Shown here one piece after another: positions 1 through 13,597 of a stretch of DNA of 64,000 nucleotides. The stretch comes from Glandiceps talaboti (Eukaryota; Hemichordata; Enteropneusta; Spengelidae). The translations under genes were made by a program, and so were the position numbers. Position 1 is the stretch's first letter. The number at the start of each line of letters is the position of its first letter. The notes below the pieces were generated by a model. It saw nothing but the letters and a program-made list of their open reading frames with translations. It did no database searches and was not told the origin of the DNA. The stretch lies in assembly GCF_964340395.1 (NCBI RefSeq), contig NC_135555.1:3280501-3344500 (forward strand), in the 5' to 3' direction.

Positions 1-1728
1 CCAGCTAGGGCAATGACATTAATAATTGTGTGCCCTTTAGTTGGTTGTTATTGCCAGAATTGTAATGATGTTCGAGCCGAAATGAAGTAGATTACAGGAT
101 TATATTGGGGCAGGCAATAAATTGTGGTATTGTCCTGGGGCATGTGTGATTATTTTTATTACACTGTCCACATATTCTGTTATTCGTGACGAGCAATACC
201 ATCATCAAAACAATGTATTATTATCAAAAACCGATGCGTCATTGTTTAAAATCCAATATTGGACAATGAGATGAGTTAGTAAATATTAAACTGTAACCAT
301 AGACGTCGGAGAGAATTTTTTTCTCTCCAACGTCTATGCTGTAACTAGTCTGGAGGCCAACGACACCGTGGTCTCTAACTAAACCACGTCTAGTCAAAGT
401 CCCTCAATCAACACAAAAGGTTGTTCATCCAATCAGTGAACTCCAACTGTTATAGTGATGTAAACAGTGTATAAGTAGCATCCCGGGCTGACAAATATAC
501 CATGTTTGCAATAAACACTAACTTTATGCGGAACTGTGTTATTGGTTAGAATTTGTGATTAATTAACAAAGACATGATGTTAATGACTGTGTGGGTGGCT
601 GTGGATGCCTTTTAAATTGCATCTCATGCATCTCAGGGTGGGCTTCTAGAGTAATGACTTTGACCATACTGGGAATGGAAGTGTAAATCTTTAGATACCG
701 CATAGGAACTAGACTATGCTGTAACAGGATAGGGAGTTGGAACTTGAAATAACAAAGCTCAATATTCTAACAGTGCCATATAAAACACACACATTTCTAT
801 TTCCATCTGCAATGACATTTGATGCTATTGCAAAAAAAAGATACTTTGAATAATTGGAAAACCCTGGACACTACCGATAACTGTATATAATTAACGACAC
901 AGACGTGTATTACAACCAAGGGGGAAATAGCTAATTGATATAACATTTCTACAAAGTTTCGTTGAGTGACGGTCGACCCAAAGCTGTAATCATTCATATC
1001 ATATCATTACAATTCACCAGTGAACCTTCCCATGTTGTATAACATCCTCGTAGGTGTAATACGGACAGAATTACCCATGTCATAGATTCGGTATTCGCTT
1101 GTAAATTGTTACACTTCATATTGTTATGTCTTGCATTATCGCAGGTGTAGTACGGATAGAACTACCCATGGATTTAATATTCACCAGTGAACTGTTCCAC
1201 TTCAGTAGTATTAGCATATGAAACTCCGGGGATTAAAATTGTTACGAGGTAGAGCCGAGTTAAATTTCAATCCTTAAACTGTTTCATATTTAGCATTCAC
1301 ATTCAACTAGACATTGTCTCCATATGATAACATTCGCCCTGAGCTACTAGCTAGACCCTACTATCTACTTGACCTTGACCTGCTCTAACCTTTGTTTGCT
1401 GTAATTTCCTTATCTCAGGTTCATGTATTTTATTTTTCATTCACATCTGTTGGACTTGCAGAAATATTTTCATAAATACTCACTGTTTCACACCTCTAAA
1501 GTTCTTTCATGAGTCTATGACATGTATATGCAGTGACAGTTGTCTCTGTTTCATGACTGTTACCAACTGCTATGTTTTCCTTGTTGGTTGATTCATGGAT
1601 CTATTATCTCAATAATAGATCCATAGTTGGTCGACCCTGTGGGTATCACTCCAGACATACTGCTAATCTCTCACACCTGCTATTTCCTTTGTCTACATTT
1701 CTTGTTAATCAAACGTCACTGGCAGGAG
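1..1728. other. intergenic, no gene seen
   Basis: No open frame here looks like a conserved protein. A short near-perfect hairpin lies at about 298-337 (stem around 17 bp, one mismatch, T-rich loop). Diverged copies of a motif containing 'ACTACCCATGGATTT' occur near 1065 and 1165, and again near 2540 beyond the next element. This suggests an old interspersed repeat into which the 1736-2400 element may have jumped. Confidence 0.6.
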
Positions 1729-1735
1729 ATCTAAT

Positions 1736-2400
1736 CACAGGGGCTTGAAATTGGCCATATTTGTTTACAGATAGTTGTTTTTGTTTATTTTTACGTTCTT
1801 TCTTTCTTTCTTTAAACAAATTTGTTTTTTGTTTGTTTACTTTTTTTGGCTCTTTAAAAAATATCTTTTCCCTACAAGGTGCCATGTAATAAAGTGATGA
1901 TTTGAAAATCTGGTGGGTTTTTTTCTAAATCGATTTCAACTTGTTCTTTTGTTTGTTTAACAATCCACCTTGACTGTCCGATGACTGACGACCTTATTAA
2001 TTATTTATGAGTTAGTTCTACTGAGCGCTTTCAACCGTTGACCCTTCCTTGTCCCCACTCACCAATAAAATAAAATACAATGGTGCGTGGGACGAGGAAG
2101 AGTCAAAGGCTATGGGCGCTCAGTAGAACAAACTCATAAATAATTAATAAGGTAGTCAGCCGGTACAGTAAAGATCAGAGGACTATAGCTGTCTGAGAGT
2201 AAAGGTGGTTCATTAAAACTAACAAAAGAACAAGTTAAAATTAAAAGAAACATCATTTATTACACGGCACCTTGTAGGAAAAATATATTTTTTAAAGTGC
2301 AAAAACAGTTTTAAAAAACCCTCATTTTTGTAAGGAAAGAACGTAAACAATGAACAAAAACAACAATTTAAACAAATGTGACCAATTTCAACCCCCTATT
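1736..2400. mobile_element. fold-back TIR element, 7-bp TSD, CACAGGG terminus
   Basis: The two halves are inverted copies of each other: about 300 bp per arm, diverged, centred near 2065. The left end starts CACAGGGGCTTGAAATTGG and the right end closes with CCAATTTCAACCCCC before TATT, so the outermost right bases have drifted. The direct repeat ATCTAAT flanks both sides (1729-1735 and 2401-2407); the match extends to ATCTAATC if the first C is counted as flank. No transposase frame is present, so it is non-autonomous. Same terminal sequence and duplication length as the elements at 9026 and 18117. An 8-bp duplication would also fit hAT. Confidence 0.7.
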
Positions 2401-2408
2401 ATCTAATC

Positions 2409-5400
2409 CTCAAAGTTCCATTATCATACCCCCATATTTGTGTTGATGATGTACAAACGTTTTTCCGACTGCTTACTGATAGGTCATTGTCAGTGTTAAT
2501 ATGTCTTGCATTATCGCATGTGTAGTAAGAATAGAACTACCCATGGATTTGGTATTTAATTCAGCAAAGCAGAACTCAATAGACTCTCCACTAATTTATA
2601 TATGAATTCTTATATATTGTTTCTTACCATTAAAGAAATACGTTAAGTCCTGATGTCGCGAGAAACAGTGTTGCCTACCGTGGGGGGGGGGGTACCGTAT
2701 GTGATTTTATATATCTAACGTTCAATGTAGTTTTCAAGCTGACCATAGTTGTCAAACTTCTTATTAGTCGGATAAAACTCGTGTAAGTTTTGAATGGAGA
2801 GTAATGTCTGTTTATAATAACTAGAACCATAGGGAAACAGTTATATATTATAATTATCTATATGACTTACCGGTTATTTCGTTACCCATGGTGGGATACA
2901 GTGTCACAATGGTCATGTGTATTTTACATGTAAATATATTCAATTCTAAAGTACTTGTATATTATTTCTGAACGAGAACTCACTTCTGTAATTCACTTTC
3001 AGTTGTAAATGTGCAGAGGCGTTACGTTTTGATATGTCATAGAACTTGAAGACTTGGTTTTCTCACACCGGTCCCACCCACGACAATATTCTACTTTAGT
3101 AGAAATAAGTCTGTGTCCAGTGTACATTTTCAAGAGTTTAAAAGAATCTTCTTCTTTTTTGGTTTGGGGAAAAATCTTGTCTGTGTATGCAACATTTGAA
3201 TAAAGGGAAAGGTTCGAATGTAATAGAAGTGGCATTGGTGGTACGTCATCTCTCGATACTTGACGAATCACTTATACTTCTACATTCACTAAAACTCTAC
3301 GACTATACTTTTAAAATGATGACGTATCTACTGTACAATCATTTTAAATAACATCTTTCAAGGAAAATGTCATCATATAGTAACAATTTCATGATATTTA
3401 AGATTTCAAGAGCATAGTCTGCAAATAAAAATTGACAAGTTTTTGTAAGATTCTTAAACCATGACAAATTGTCGTCTGCTCTAGCCGTTACCTAGCAATG
3501 CCATTTTAGTGTAATTTTTCGTAATGTCAAGTATTAATAGACCCTGTAGCGACACTTAGGGCTGTGTCTGCGACGAAATAAAAACAATTAGGTAGGCTGG
3601 GGGAAATTGAATTCATTCGATAATTTGTCATAATATTATTTTATTTTGTTGACCTTGTCCCGTATGTATTCTACAAGGCAAGTTATACCGTTTTGTAAGT
3701 AACTAATATCCCAATTTAGTAGCAAGTAATATGTTGAATGCAAATTACCAGCCATGGATTAAAGCCGTACCCGCCTTTCTACAACTAACCCCAGGCTATT
3801 ATATATTAACAGTATGTATGTATGTATGGTTGGTTTAGTGCAACAAACATCTCAATTTAGCATGAATTATGGCCAAAACATACCTTCATTTCTACCACAC
3901 GCCAAAAATAGGAAAGTTGTGGAAAGCCTTAATGTAGTAACCATCAATTTCGCTTTCTATGCGTACATATATTTAAGGTGGATGATAAACTGGCTTTAGC
4001 TTTCGGACAATTCATAAAATGTCCTTTGAGCAAACAAGTATCACAACACCAGTAATGAACGACCTTTTGACAGTTTAATAATAGCATTTTACTTTATCAC
4101 TTATAAGGACATTGGATTTTCAATATTTAGGGTATTAAGGGAGCCTTCAGTAATTACTAGGGAAGAGGGCAGGGGGAAACCAGGTCCAGTCTATTGCTTC
4201 AAAAGAGACCCTCCCCCGATTCCGTCGTGCTAAAAGTGATCCTCCCTCAATTTCCTTTCTCTAAAATATAACGCTCTCCCGTTCAATTATTTTGAAAACA
4301 TGGGTTAAAATGCTGTCAGACGTGGAAATGGACACAAATCCCAAATCACTGTTAAGAACATGGTCCCACCCAAAGACATAAAGATGGGAACTCTCCCGAC
4401 ATTGTCGGTACCGAGGTCAACAACTCCAATTCACAACATTACCTCCAAGGTCTTACCCAACTATTTCACTCCTGTGAGACCCACTCCTCTCCTCACACCA
4501 CAACTGACAATTGATTAACCGCATTGCTGTCAGCGATTTGATTTATATATTCTGATATTACGATACCCCTAACGTAAACCCTAATCCTAACCAATGTGGC
4601 AACAGCTGTGGGGTGCCAAAATCGCCACATAATACTTTACAATAAATCAAACTAAAATGTGACTCTCACCTAATTCCATTTTCTAAAATGTGTCCCTCCC
4701 CAAGAACTAATTTGTAAAAAGTGATACACACACCCATCCCCCGATTACCCGGTCTTCCCCCTTTCAATTACAGAACTGTGTTTGCAATGGCCCAGGCGTG
4801 ATAATTACCAATTTGCAATGGCGGTAGATGTCATGATGTCTGGTTTCGCAGTAGCAAACCAAAGTGTGGTCTCGGGATTTTGGGTAGGTTGCTCAAGGTG
4901 GGGTGTTTTTGTGCTTTCAGAATATAAAAAGGTATGTTTTCAACAAGAACGATTTTGACTAAAAGGCTGGGTAAAATGCCTCTTACAAATTCACCTAAAC
5001 CAAATCAAGCCTCAAACGACAATAAAAAATCGAAGTAATTTTTTTATCTCTGAATATACACAGATTGAGTCAACTTCTTCTTGTTATACAATTTCAATGA
5101 GTACCTGTATTCATCACAATATCAGCATTACAAGTAAATTATGCCTTGTAGAACAATTGGTATGAGAAAGGGTCTAACGTTTGACAGTTGCTATGACAAC
5201 ACAACAGTGTTGGCATGGGGATCTGTGACGAACCCTTCTCCTGTCAGAGTAATGCCCCCCTTCGTATCAATTCAGAGTTACCGCTCCCTCCCCCAAGTGT
5301 GATATTTTAATTTGATGCTACATGATACACTATGCAGTTTTATTTTTCGTATATTTGTCACAGCTGTAACCCAAAAAATATCACAACTGAAATTGATATT

Positions 5401-8400
5401 TAACTTCAAATATTAACTTATGTGTTTGATAGTGTACATGTTGATAGTTGTCAAAATAAGAGGTTATGCCTATAAATCATATCAGACAGTATTGATATTT
5501 CATGTAAGTATGTTTTTGACAATATCGTCATGAAACAATTTGATACAATCTGCCAACCCTAAGAATGTTATCATGTTTAACTCCACATCACCTAACGCTT
5601 GTAAAACCTTAGATTAGGAAGTGTTTGGGTTGAATTAAGTCATTAAACTGCCTTAAATTGGTCGATAAAACTCGCCCATTACTAATAAATATTTTACAGG
5701 ATGTATACAAACCTCCCCTGAGTTCCAGTTAATATTTTCTGCTTTTCAGTTCTCAGTTTTGGGCATAAACTGTTCGAGTAATAAGTAGTCATTTGTGTGT
5801 GAAAACAGTGCCAATTGAATGGGATGTTGCTAAATTATTTACGACGATTTAAAATAATACTGCGTTGTTTCTACTCTGATATTTTCGTCATAGACTGACT
5901 GTACATGTCTGTAATGCTAAAATACAGTTCAGAACAATTGACTCAAACTGTTCATTTTATTACGCACGCGATGTAAAATTGTCATAGTCCGTTGTGTTCT
6001 TCTACATATTAAACATTATTTCTGAATGAAAGCTCCATCAGGGAAGGGTTTAATATGACAACAATACTTATTGTCTGTGTACGTCGTTTGAATCATGTAT
6101 ACATTATGTTTATCTCTGCGAAGTTAAAAAAATATATATAATTATATGCACAATCATGTATATACACAAACAGAGATCGAGAAATGTGTCCGTTAAAATT
6201 CTATTTTAATTCACCTTTATCGATTTGTCAACCACAAGACAAAAATATTTCCATGGTAACAAGAATATCAGTTTTCAACTTTTGAGTGTATCATATGAGA
6301 GCACTTAAAATCCTGTTTAAGTCTCAATAATGGTCCTATAAATAAGGTGTGATAATATTCCATGTACAACCTTTGAATGGGGCTAACAACGAGCTATATC
6401 TATCTGCAACAGTGGACGTTTTGTTTTGTTTTTAAAATATTCATTTCATTTTGCCAGATTTTAAGTTATGAGTGCTTGGTTTACACTAATAAATAATTCA
6501 GTGCAGCAACAACCCCTCTCTGTCATCAAAAGATCTATCTGCACTCTGCTAGACAGATACTGCGTCTGTATTTTTAAATTAAGGATACCAGGGTAAGCTT
6601 ATCAATCCAGCATTATAAATGGCTTGTATCTCTCAAAAACAAAAATAGTATGTAGACATACAAAATTGCAATCATGACTCATCTCATTCAAAGTGGTGTA
6701 GTTTTGATATATTCTCTCATTTAGTTATTACCATGTGTGCAGACAACGATAATAATCGTATGTTATCATTTGTTTATTAATTATTACATGGTAATTACTA
6801 TTCATGTGTATAATAATCGATAGATTAGTTGATCTAGAATGAAATATCAACTAAAGTAATTTAATGGCCAGGCTGTGAAACGATATGGTGATTTACTTGT
6901 TTTCATTTCAAAAATATATAAAACCTTAAATAGGATTTCTTATAATGAAGAAATTAATTAATTTATGATATGTCACAGACTATTTTTTAAGCATAGAAAG
7001 AAATAAAACGTCAATTTCCTTTGTTTTCAGAAGAAAAAAAATCATTAAAGACAATCAGACGCTGTTATGCATAGTTGTATGATTGCCAAAGTCAACAAAA
7101 GTACTGACTGTACTGTGCTAACCAAGCTCCGAAAATATCCAACGCTATTATATTATCTGTCGTACCTGGGATCCAAATATTTATGTTTAAATGAAAGGCT
7201 ATACATAGATCCAAGGTTATTCTGTAGATATCATTTTACACTACATGTACCAGCAGGGACATGCCAGCATAACTGATATCAGACCTAAGCCATTGAACAT
7301 ACAGAACTCTAACTCCATCAATCGTTTTAGTGTACACGTGACTTAAAGCAACGACACAATTTGGCACCACAATGAATAAGTATAGAAAAAATACACTTAT
7401 ATTTCTAAATGGTTGAGGTTAAGTTTCCAACGATCAGTAAAGAATAGAAATGATAGTGACGTCATACATGGTGGATAAAACAGCATTTCACGACGCGCTC
7501 GTGCTACTAATTGCACCTGTCGAAATGTAATGCTCAAAGGAAAGTGAGGATGTTGTTTTATATATCATAATAATATCGTAAGTCTGATGAGATATGTGTT
7601 GTTTTCAAAATCAAATTTAGGTAATAGCAAAATAAAGTGAAAAGTGAAGTTAGTGTCCTGTCTATGGTATTAACCAGTGCAAAGGTATTCTTTGCATTTT
7701 CCTCGTGTACGATGCAACAAAGCATAAGCTTATCTTTCAATATTCAGGTATTCGCAGACAAGCCTTCTTTACCACCACCACCACCACCACCACCACCACC
7801 ACCACCACCACCACCCCTCCGTCCCCATGGTGTTTTTACACAAGAAAGTATCCCTATAGTTTAATGCTTTTCAAATACACAAAGTAGTCAATTATAAACA
7901 AGTTATATACATATATATATATATAGATAGATAGATCTGTTCTTACCGTTGTCAAGTTCAACTCGTTTGTGTTGCTGATCATGAATTTTCCAATCGATAT
8001 TCCCTATCACATACAGAGAAATCCTTAACTTTCAATATGAATTTTGAAGCACAAACGCTGACACAATAGCTATAGTATAAAAGAGGCTGGTAATCGTCCT
8101 TCCGCAAAGTGCCTTGCCCCCGAAAGCTTTAAAATCCCCACTTGTAAATGACTCTATGTCACGTGATCTACATGAAGTCACGCATCAATGAACACTAAAC
8201 ATGAACGGTTACATTCTAGCAAAATATGAACATTCCCTAAAGTGCAAACATGGTGGGGAGTTCAGATGGTGTTTTTTAAAAACATTTCTACACAAACATT
8301 ATTTCCATATTGTTAATTATGTAAGTACATCATATTGACAAAGCCTGTCAAAGGGAGCAAATTGATGAATTTCACCATCCTTATCAAAAAGTAGGGGGCT

Positions 8401-9018
8401 TTAACAACATCTGGCATGTCTTATTCCTACAAGCCCTATTTATATTTTAGTCGTAAATGAGAATTGGATAGTTTCATCAAAACTCAACCCAAATGGTTTC
8501 CAAATGTTGTGACTAGCTTTGGCCCTCAGGCTGTTGACAGACCATTACCAGGACAGTAAAATCCTACTTGTGTCGGATGTAATCATCAACACTCGTTTTC
8601 ATTTCAATATTAGCACGCTATTGCAGGGAGGTGTGTTTCTCTCACCTATCATTCTATTTTGAGGATACATTTGTAACAATCCTTAGACTTTCTAAATTTA
8701 CCCAACATACACAGGCTTATTCACAAAGTGGGCGAATAAAATCGCTTTTAAGTGGGATTGATATGGGTAATTACCTTGCATTACATTATACTGCTACATG
8801 TATTACATATGCACTATATTGATAACGTGTAATTAACTATGAGACTTTGGGAATTCAGCCGGCAACTGATAAATTATGGGATGTTAAATTATATTTGAGT
8901 ATATGACGTGCAGGCCTAATATCCAATTTCATTCAAAGATGGGACATATCCTGGAAAAGGGAGGGGGGGGGGGTATGCATATCACTGTATTTTGCGACAT
9001 GTTATGAATCATTTATTA
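2409..9018. other. intergenic, no gene seen
   Basis: No supported gene. Short simple repeats are present: a G-run near 2682, (CCA)n at about 7770-7815, (AT)n/(GATA)n near 7908-7935, and a G-run near 8961. The open frames over the CCA repeat are low-complexity artefacts. Confidence 0.6.
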
Positions 9019-9025
9019 GTTCGTG

Positions 9026-9461
9026 CACAGGGAGCTCAGGCTCAGTTAGTTTTGTTTACAAATACAAACAAACAAAATACAAACAGGTAAACAAAACAAA
9101 TAAACAAACAAACAAACAAACAAACAAACAAAAACTAACAAACAAAATAAACCGACAAATGAGTAGATACATACATGAGTAAACGACAACAAACCAACGA
9201 ACAAACAAACACTACACCCCCCCCCCAATGGCCACATCTGATTTCCAGATGTGACCATTGCGGGGGGGGGTAGTGTTTGTTCGTTGGTTTGTTGTCGTTT
9301 ACTTATGTATGTATCTACTCATTTGTCGGGTTATTTTGTTTGTTTGTTTGTTTACTTATTTATTTATTTATTCATTTATTCGTTTATTTGTTTGTTTGTT
9401 TGTTTGTTTACTTGTTTGTTTGTATTTGTAAACAAAACTAACTGAGCCTGAGCTCCCTGTG
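9026..9461. mobile_element. near-perfect palindromic fold-back element, 7-bp TSD
   Basis: This is a 436-bp palindrome centred near 9243. The left end CACAGGGAGCTCAGGCTCAG is the exact reverse complement of the right end. Both flanks carry GTTCGTG (9019-9025 and 9462-9468), a perfect 7-bp target-site duplication. The arms are rich in (CAAA)n on one side and (GTTT)n on the other, with a C-run and G-run near the centre. The high arm similarity and intact duplication suggest a recent insertion. There is no coding capacity; the open frames here are translations of the simple repeats. Confidence 0.8.
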
Positions 9462-9468
9462 GTTCGTG

Positions 9469-10417
9469 TACGTACAATGCACTCAGGTTATCCAAGGAAA
9501 CGGGACTCCCGAGACAAAATGAAGGGTATAGAAAAATTACCATAAATAAACACTGTCCGTGTATGTGCTTTATGACTGACCCCGTCACATGTACGGCACA
9601 GTACCATTTATACGTAGATTTACCTAACGTACGTATAGTCCCTGTTCTATGATCCCAACTCAGGAATGGGTATCATGGCGTAATAAAGCTTTTCATAATA
9701 TAATATTCTGTACATCGAATCGTTTACCTTCAAAAATGAAAATCACGTCAAAGATAATGATGGAACGAACATGCACAACGACGCCACCGATGGAAATCAA
9801 TAGAACTGTATGACTGTCGTTTTCATCTACCATATGTATTCAATGTTACCCTATGTCCTATGGACACGTACGTCTCCCATAAGTAAAGTTTCTCTAAAAT
9901 AAAGCTATCCTAACAGAACAAATCAGAACATCAAAGATACTGCGTTTAAATAGTTTTAAAGTGACCTATGATATTTATCATGATAATTTCTTTTGTTTCC
10001 GATTATTTAAGCTCAATTGATTGTCACAATTTAAAGATAAATTATTTGATCTGTCAAAAAGCAATGAGTCTAAACTGCTTTCTTGCCATTGTAACCAAGA
10101 AATCATATTAAGTGTAATCAAAGTTACAGGTTATCTTGATTGAAATGACAGTTATGACGTCAGATCAACTAAGTTCGAGCTGACACATACACAAACTATA
10201 ACTAGTACTTTGATCAAGGACAATGCACATAAGGACAACATCTCTGATAGCAAGTGCACATGGTTCTCAAGCGACACATATTCAACTTCATCTTGATTTC
10301 AGGGTGATCATATTCACATAACCAAGACACCGCTATCGGTTACGTTTGTAATCTACCACATTCAGTAATTACTGCTATCACCCACTTTTGAAATATAGCA
10401 CACTTAACAATAATTAT
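9469..10417. other. intergenic, no gene seen
   Basis: Ordinary AT-rich sequence. No conserved open frame, RNA gene or repeat structure that I can support. Confidence 0.55.
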
Positions 10418-10590
10418 GGAGTCATTATGGTCGAATGGTTAGCGCGGGCGGCTTAAAAGCTGCAGGTTGCAGGTTCAAACCCAAGTATAAAGGGCCGCTG
10501 TGCCGCTATAGAGCCGTGCCATGGGGTAATAATTGTAAAGCGCTTGGTGCACAAAATACACCAAACAACGTAGTTATACTAGTTTTGTGT
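10418..10590 (+). mobile_element. tRNA-headed SINE
   Basis: The head resembles a tRNA. It has an A-box-like TGGTCGAATGGTTAGC near 10428-10443 and a B-box GGTTCAAACCC near 10471, spaced as in a Pol III promoter. The body ends near TTGTAAAGCGCTTGG and then a weak tail; the 3' boundary is approximate. The start TGGAGTCAT and the 'CTGCAGGTTGCAGGTTC' stretch recur in the minus-strand copy at 39552-39697, which shows a dispersed family. The arms do not form a full cloverleaf, so it is unlikely to be a working tRNA gene. Confidence 0.65.
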
Positions 10591-13469
10591 CTTTCCATAG
10601 TAACAACAAAGCCACTTTTAAGCTGTCGATAGTAGGATTATTAGTGAGTTATCTGTGCTTTCTCACCAAGAAAACAAACAAATTGTGTAACTGCCTTTCG
10701 AAAATACAACATGGACATTAGTTGATTAATCAATTGACCAAGGCAACGAATTGATTGAGTATGCATATATTGATCCATTCATGCATATATTCATGTATCT
10801 AGTACATACAAGAAATCAGGGTTTGCATTGGCATTAATCGTTTGCTTGTCAAGAAGTACATTTGCTTGAAACATTTAGTACATGTAGTTACTGATGCATT
10901 GCGTTTGCAGTAATTTAAACTATAACTAGACAAGTCATCGCTTCAGTCATGTAACTGTAGTTACACATTTTCATATTCTATATTTCCAGTCGTCGGTTGC
11001 CCGAAATAAATCAGCAACATTGTGCAATAAAAATGATAACTGGTTTCTATAATCTTATAAGTATCTCATCTCATCTACTATTTTTAAACATGAAATATCA
11101 ACGTTACAAGAAACTTTGCTCGATTAACCAAACTGTTACAAATTGTTCTTATATATAATATGCAAATCTTGAAGAATATGTTGGCATTACAGTTTTGAAT
11201 GCTTGGTATATGACGTCATCGTGGTCAAAGATAGAACCTAGTCCACATTTAGGGTTTGAACAATTTAGAATCACTTACCACCAGTATTATATTGAGTTCA
11301 TTCACGGTTTCAACCCTTGCTGTAAGCTGTATTGTAACTAGCTCGACTGTGTTTAGCTGTCCTCAGATAAGGTTGAATATTCTGATAATACTGACACTGT
11401 CGCACGCAATCTTAGCTTAAATACTGCAGTCATAACTTAGAATTCTGTTCATTTACATCTTTGATTGATATCGAGGAGACGTCGCTTTGTGTGATATGTC
11501 ATACGTGTCTGAATAGGGTTGGACTCTCATTAACGTTCTTTAGTAGCGTAAACTTAATTGAAATCCAGTCGTCAGGGGAATATGTCAGGTAGACATTCTG
11601 TTAATAAAAACCCATCGTCCTTCAAAAAAGAAATTCGTAATAAACTTTCCAAGAAGCCCATCGTGATCATAGGAAACAAAGCAGAAATCCTATTTTTTAT
11701 CAGAAGTAGGGAATTACAAATCTAATATATGTTTCTTAGGTCACATGTTGATATATTCCAATTTCATCGCATAGTCTGATTTTGATGTATGTTAGTGGTT
11801 TCTACTCGACAAACATTCTTTGAATTTAGAGGTTGAAACTTTTCTATGGGTTATGAATTACGGTCGTTTTGACGTCAAACTTTATTTTGGCGCCAAAGCT
11901 TGCAGATTGGTAATAAAATTATTTGATTTGAATTAATAAGACACCATGGCAGGAATTAAGGCAGAGAAACTACTGTACAAGCAGCGATTTAATCACAAGT
12001 TAAGGTGGGGTACGGAGGGGAGGGGATCTAATTAGAGTGGGTTTCATTCATCCTTGGAGAGTTGGGCCCGTTCGAGGGTGAAAGTCGTCTAGCTTTATTC
12101 ACTCCATTAACAAGTATCTCTTTTCTTTTTCCGCCAATTTGAAAGTGCATATTTTCTTCAGCACCCTATAAGCCATTCAACGTTATACAATATTCAATTG
12201 GTACTCACGGAGTCAAATAATGATTTCTGGGATGTACTATCATGGGTTGGCGAGATACTATAATAATTTTACTATGAGATACTATAATAATTTTCTGACT
12301 GTACGTAGCAATATGTGATGTTTGCATAAGATGTGTCCAAATTCATTCTCCCATACTGAAATGTCTTTTTTTGTAACCGCCAGTAATTTTACTTTCAGAA
12401 ACGTTTCACTACAAGAAAGCTATTGATACAATTTTCAATAGTGAAATACATTTGGTGGATTTAAGCGAAGACAAAAAAAATTGTTTCTGCTGGTCATCGC
12501 GCGCATCACTGTGACTTTAGCCTCCCCCCCCCCCCCCCCCGCGCGTTGGTCATCTTTTTTAAAGTGTTTGTCCAGCCCATGCAGTCTGCAGATTCGGGCG
12601 AAACACAAAAATAACCCTCCCTACATTAATTGCTGCTTCAGTGAAGACAACAGCAGAGCTAATCACGAACAAGCAAATGACATCTGCCCCACATACACAT
12701 CACTTGCTCTAAAGTAGTAAATAAAAGAACAGTAACTACCATAAAAAGTAGATTGGATGATAGGTTTGACAATTAAAAAAATCGCATCGTGACACGACTT
12801 CAGACAAAACGTCCTGAACAGAAACAATTCTCTTTTTTTTGCCCTATAGTCTTCTTCCGACACCCCTACACCTATCCGTAGCCCTCGTCTTTGAGGATAA
12901 ACAACGAACAATCAAAACTCGTGTAAAATATTCAATCATAAATATTTCGTCTCTTTTTTATAATTGAGGTATTTAGTTTATTCTACTAATTTTTCACCGC
13001 CACTTTTCAGTCCCTTGGGACACATATTTCAATTAAATGATTACGTCATTGCAGTTGAAGGCTAGTCACACGTCATAAAAGTACCACAATTGATGAAACT
13101 ATACATGTATGGAGCACGTGTATGCGAACATGTGAACCTTTTGGAATTAATTAAATTCAGTTGATTTGTATACCTGTCATACTGATTCTATATGTAATCA
13201 CGCTCAAGACGAAAATTGATTGAATTTAACACTTTGCTAACTTCCTTCTGGTGTGATCCGTTTATCCTTCATTTGGAAATCAATCCCAGCAAATTTCAAT
13301 GATTGATACTTCGAAGTAATGAAAAAAATTGGGAAAATTGGAAAAAGTGAAAAAAAAAACTGGCGTTGAGTCTAACATTCCAAGAATGGCCGTTATACTT
13401 AATTCTATTTTATTTACAATGTCAAAGGTCATGCTCATAATATTATACATTCTATTCGACCATAACTTT
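10591..13469. other. intergenic, no gene seen
   Basis: No supported gene. A poly-C run of about 17 bases at 12524-12540 interrupts an otherwise AT-rich stretch. Confidence 0.55.
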
Positions 13470-13597
13470 CAATATTATATTGAACGGTGTATTATATCAA
13501 AATATGACAAGTGTGATGTATGTGAAGTGATATCAATATTATATTGAACGGTGTATTATATCAAAATATGACAAGTGTGATGTATGTGAAGTGATAT
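13470..13597. repeat. exact 2 x 64-bp tandem duplication
   Basis: Two directly adjacent copies of a 64-bp unit beginning CAATATTATATTGAACGGTG start at 13470 and 13534. No difference was found between copies by eye, so the duplication is recent or is an assembly artefact. Confidence 0.85.

Noticed and set aside
10430-10500. Functional tRNA gene
   Set aside because: A and B boxes are present, but no full cloverleaf forms and the sequence continues into a SINE body shared with another locus.
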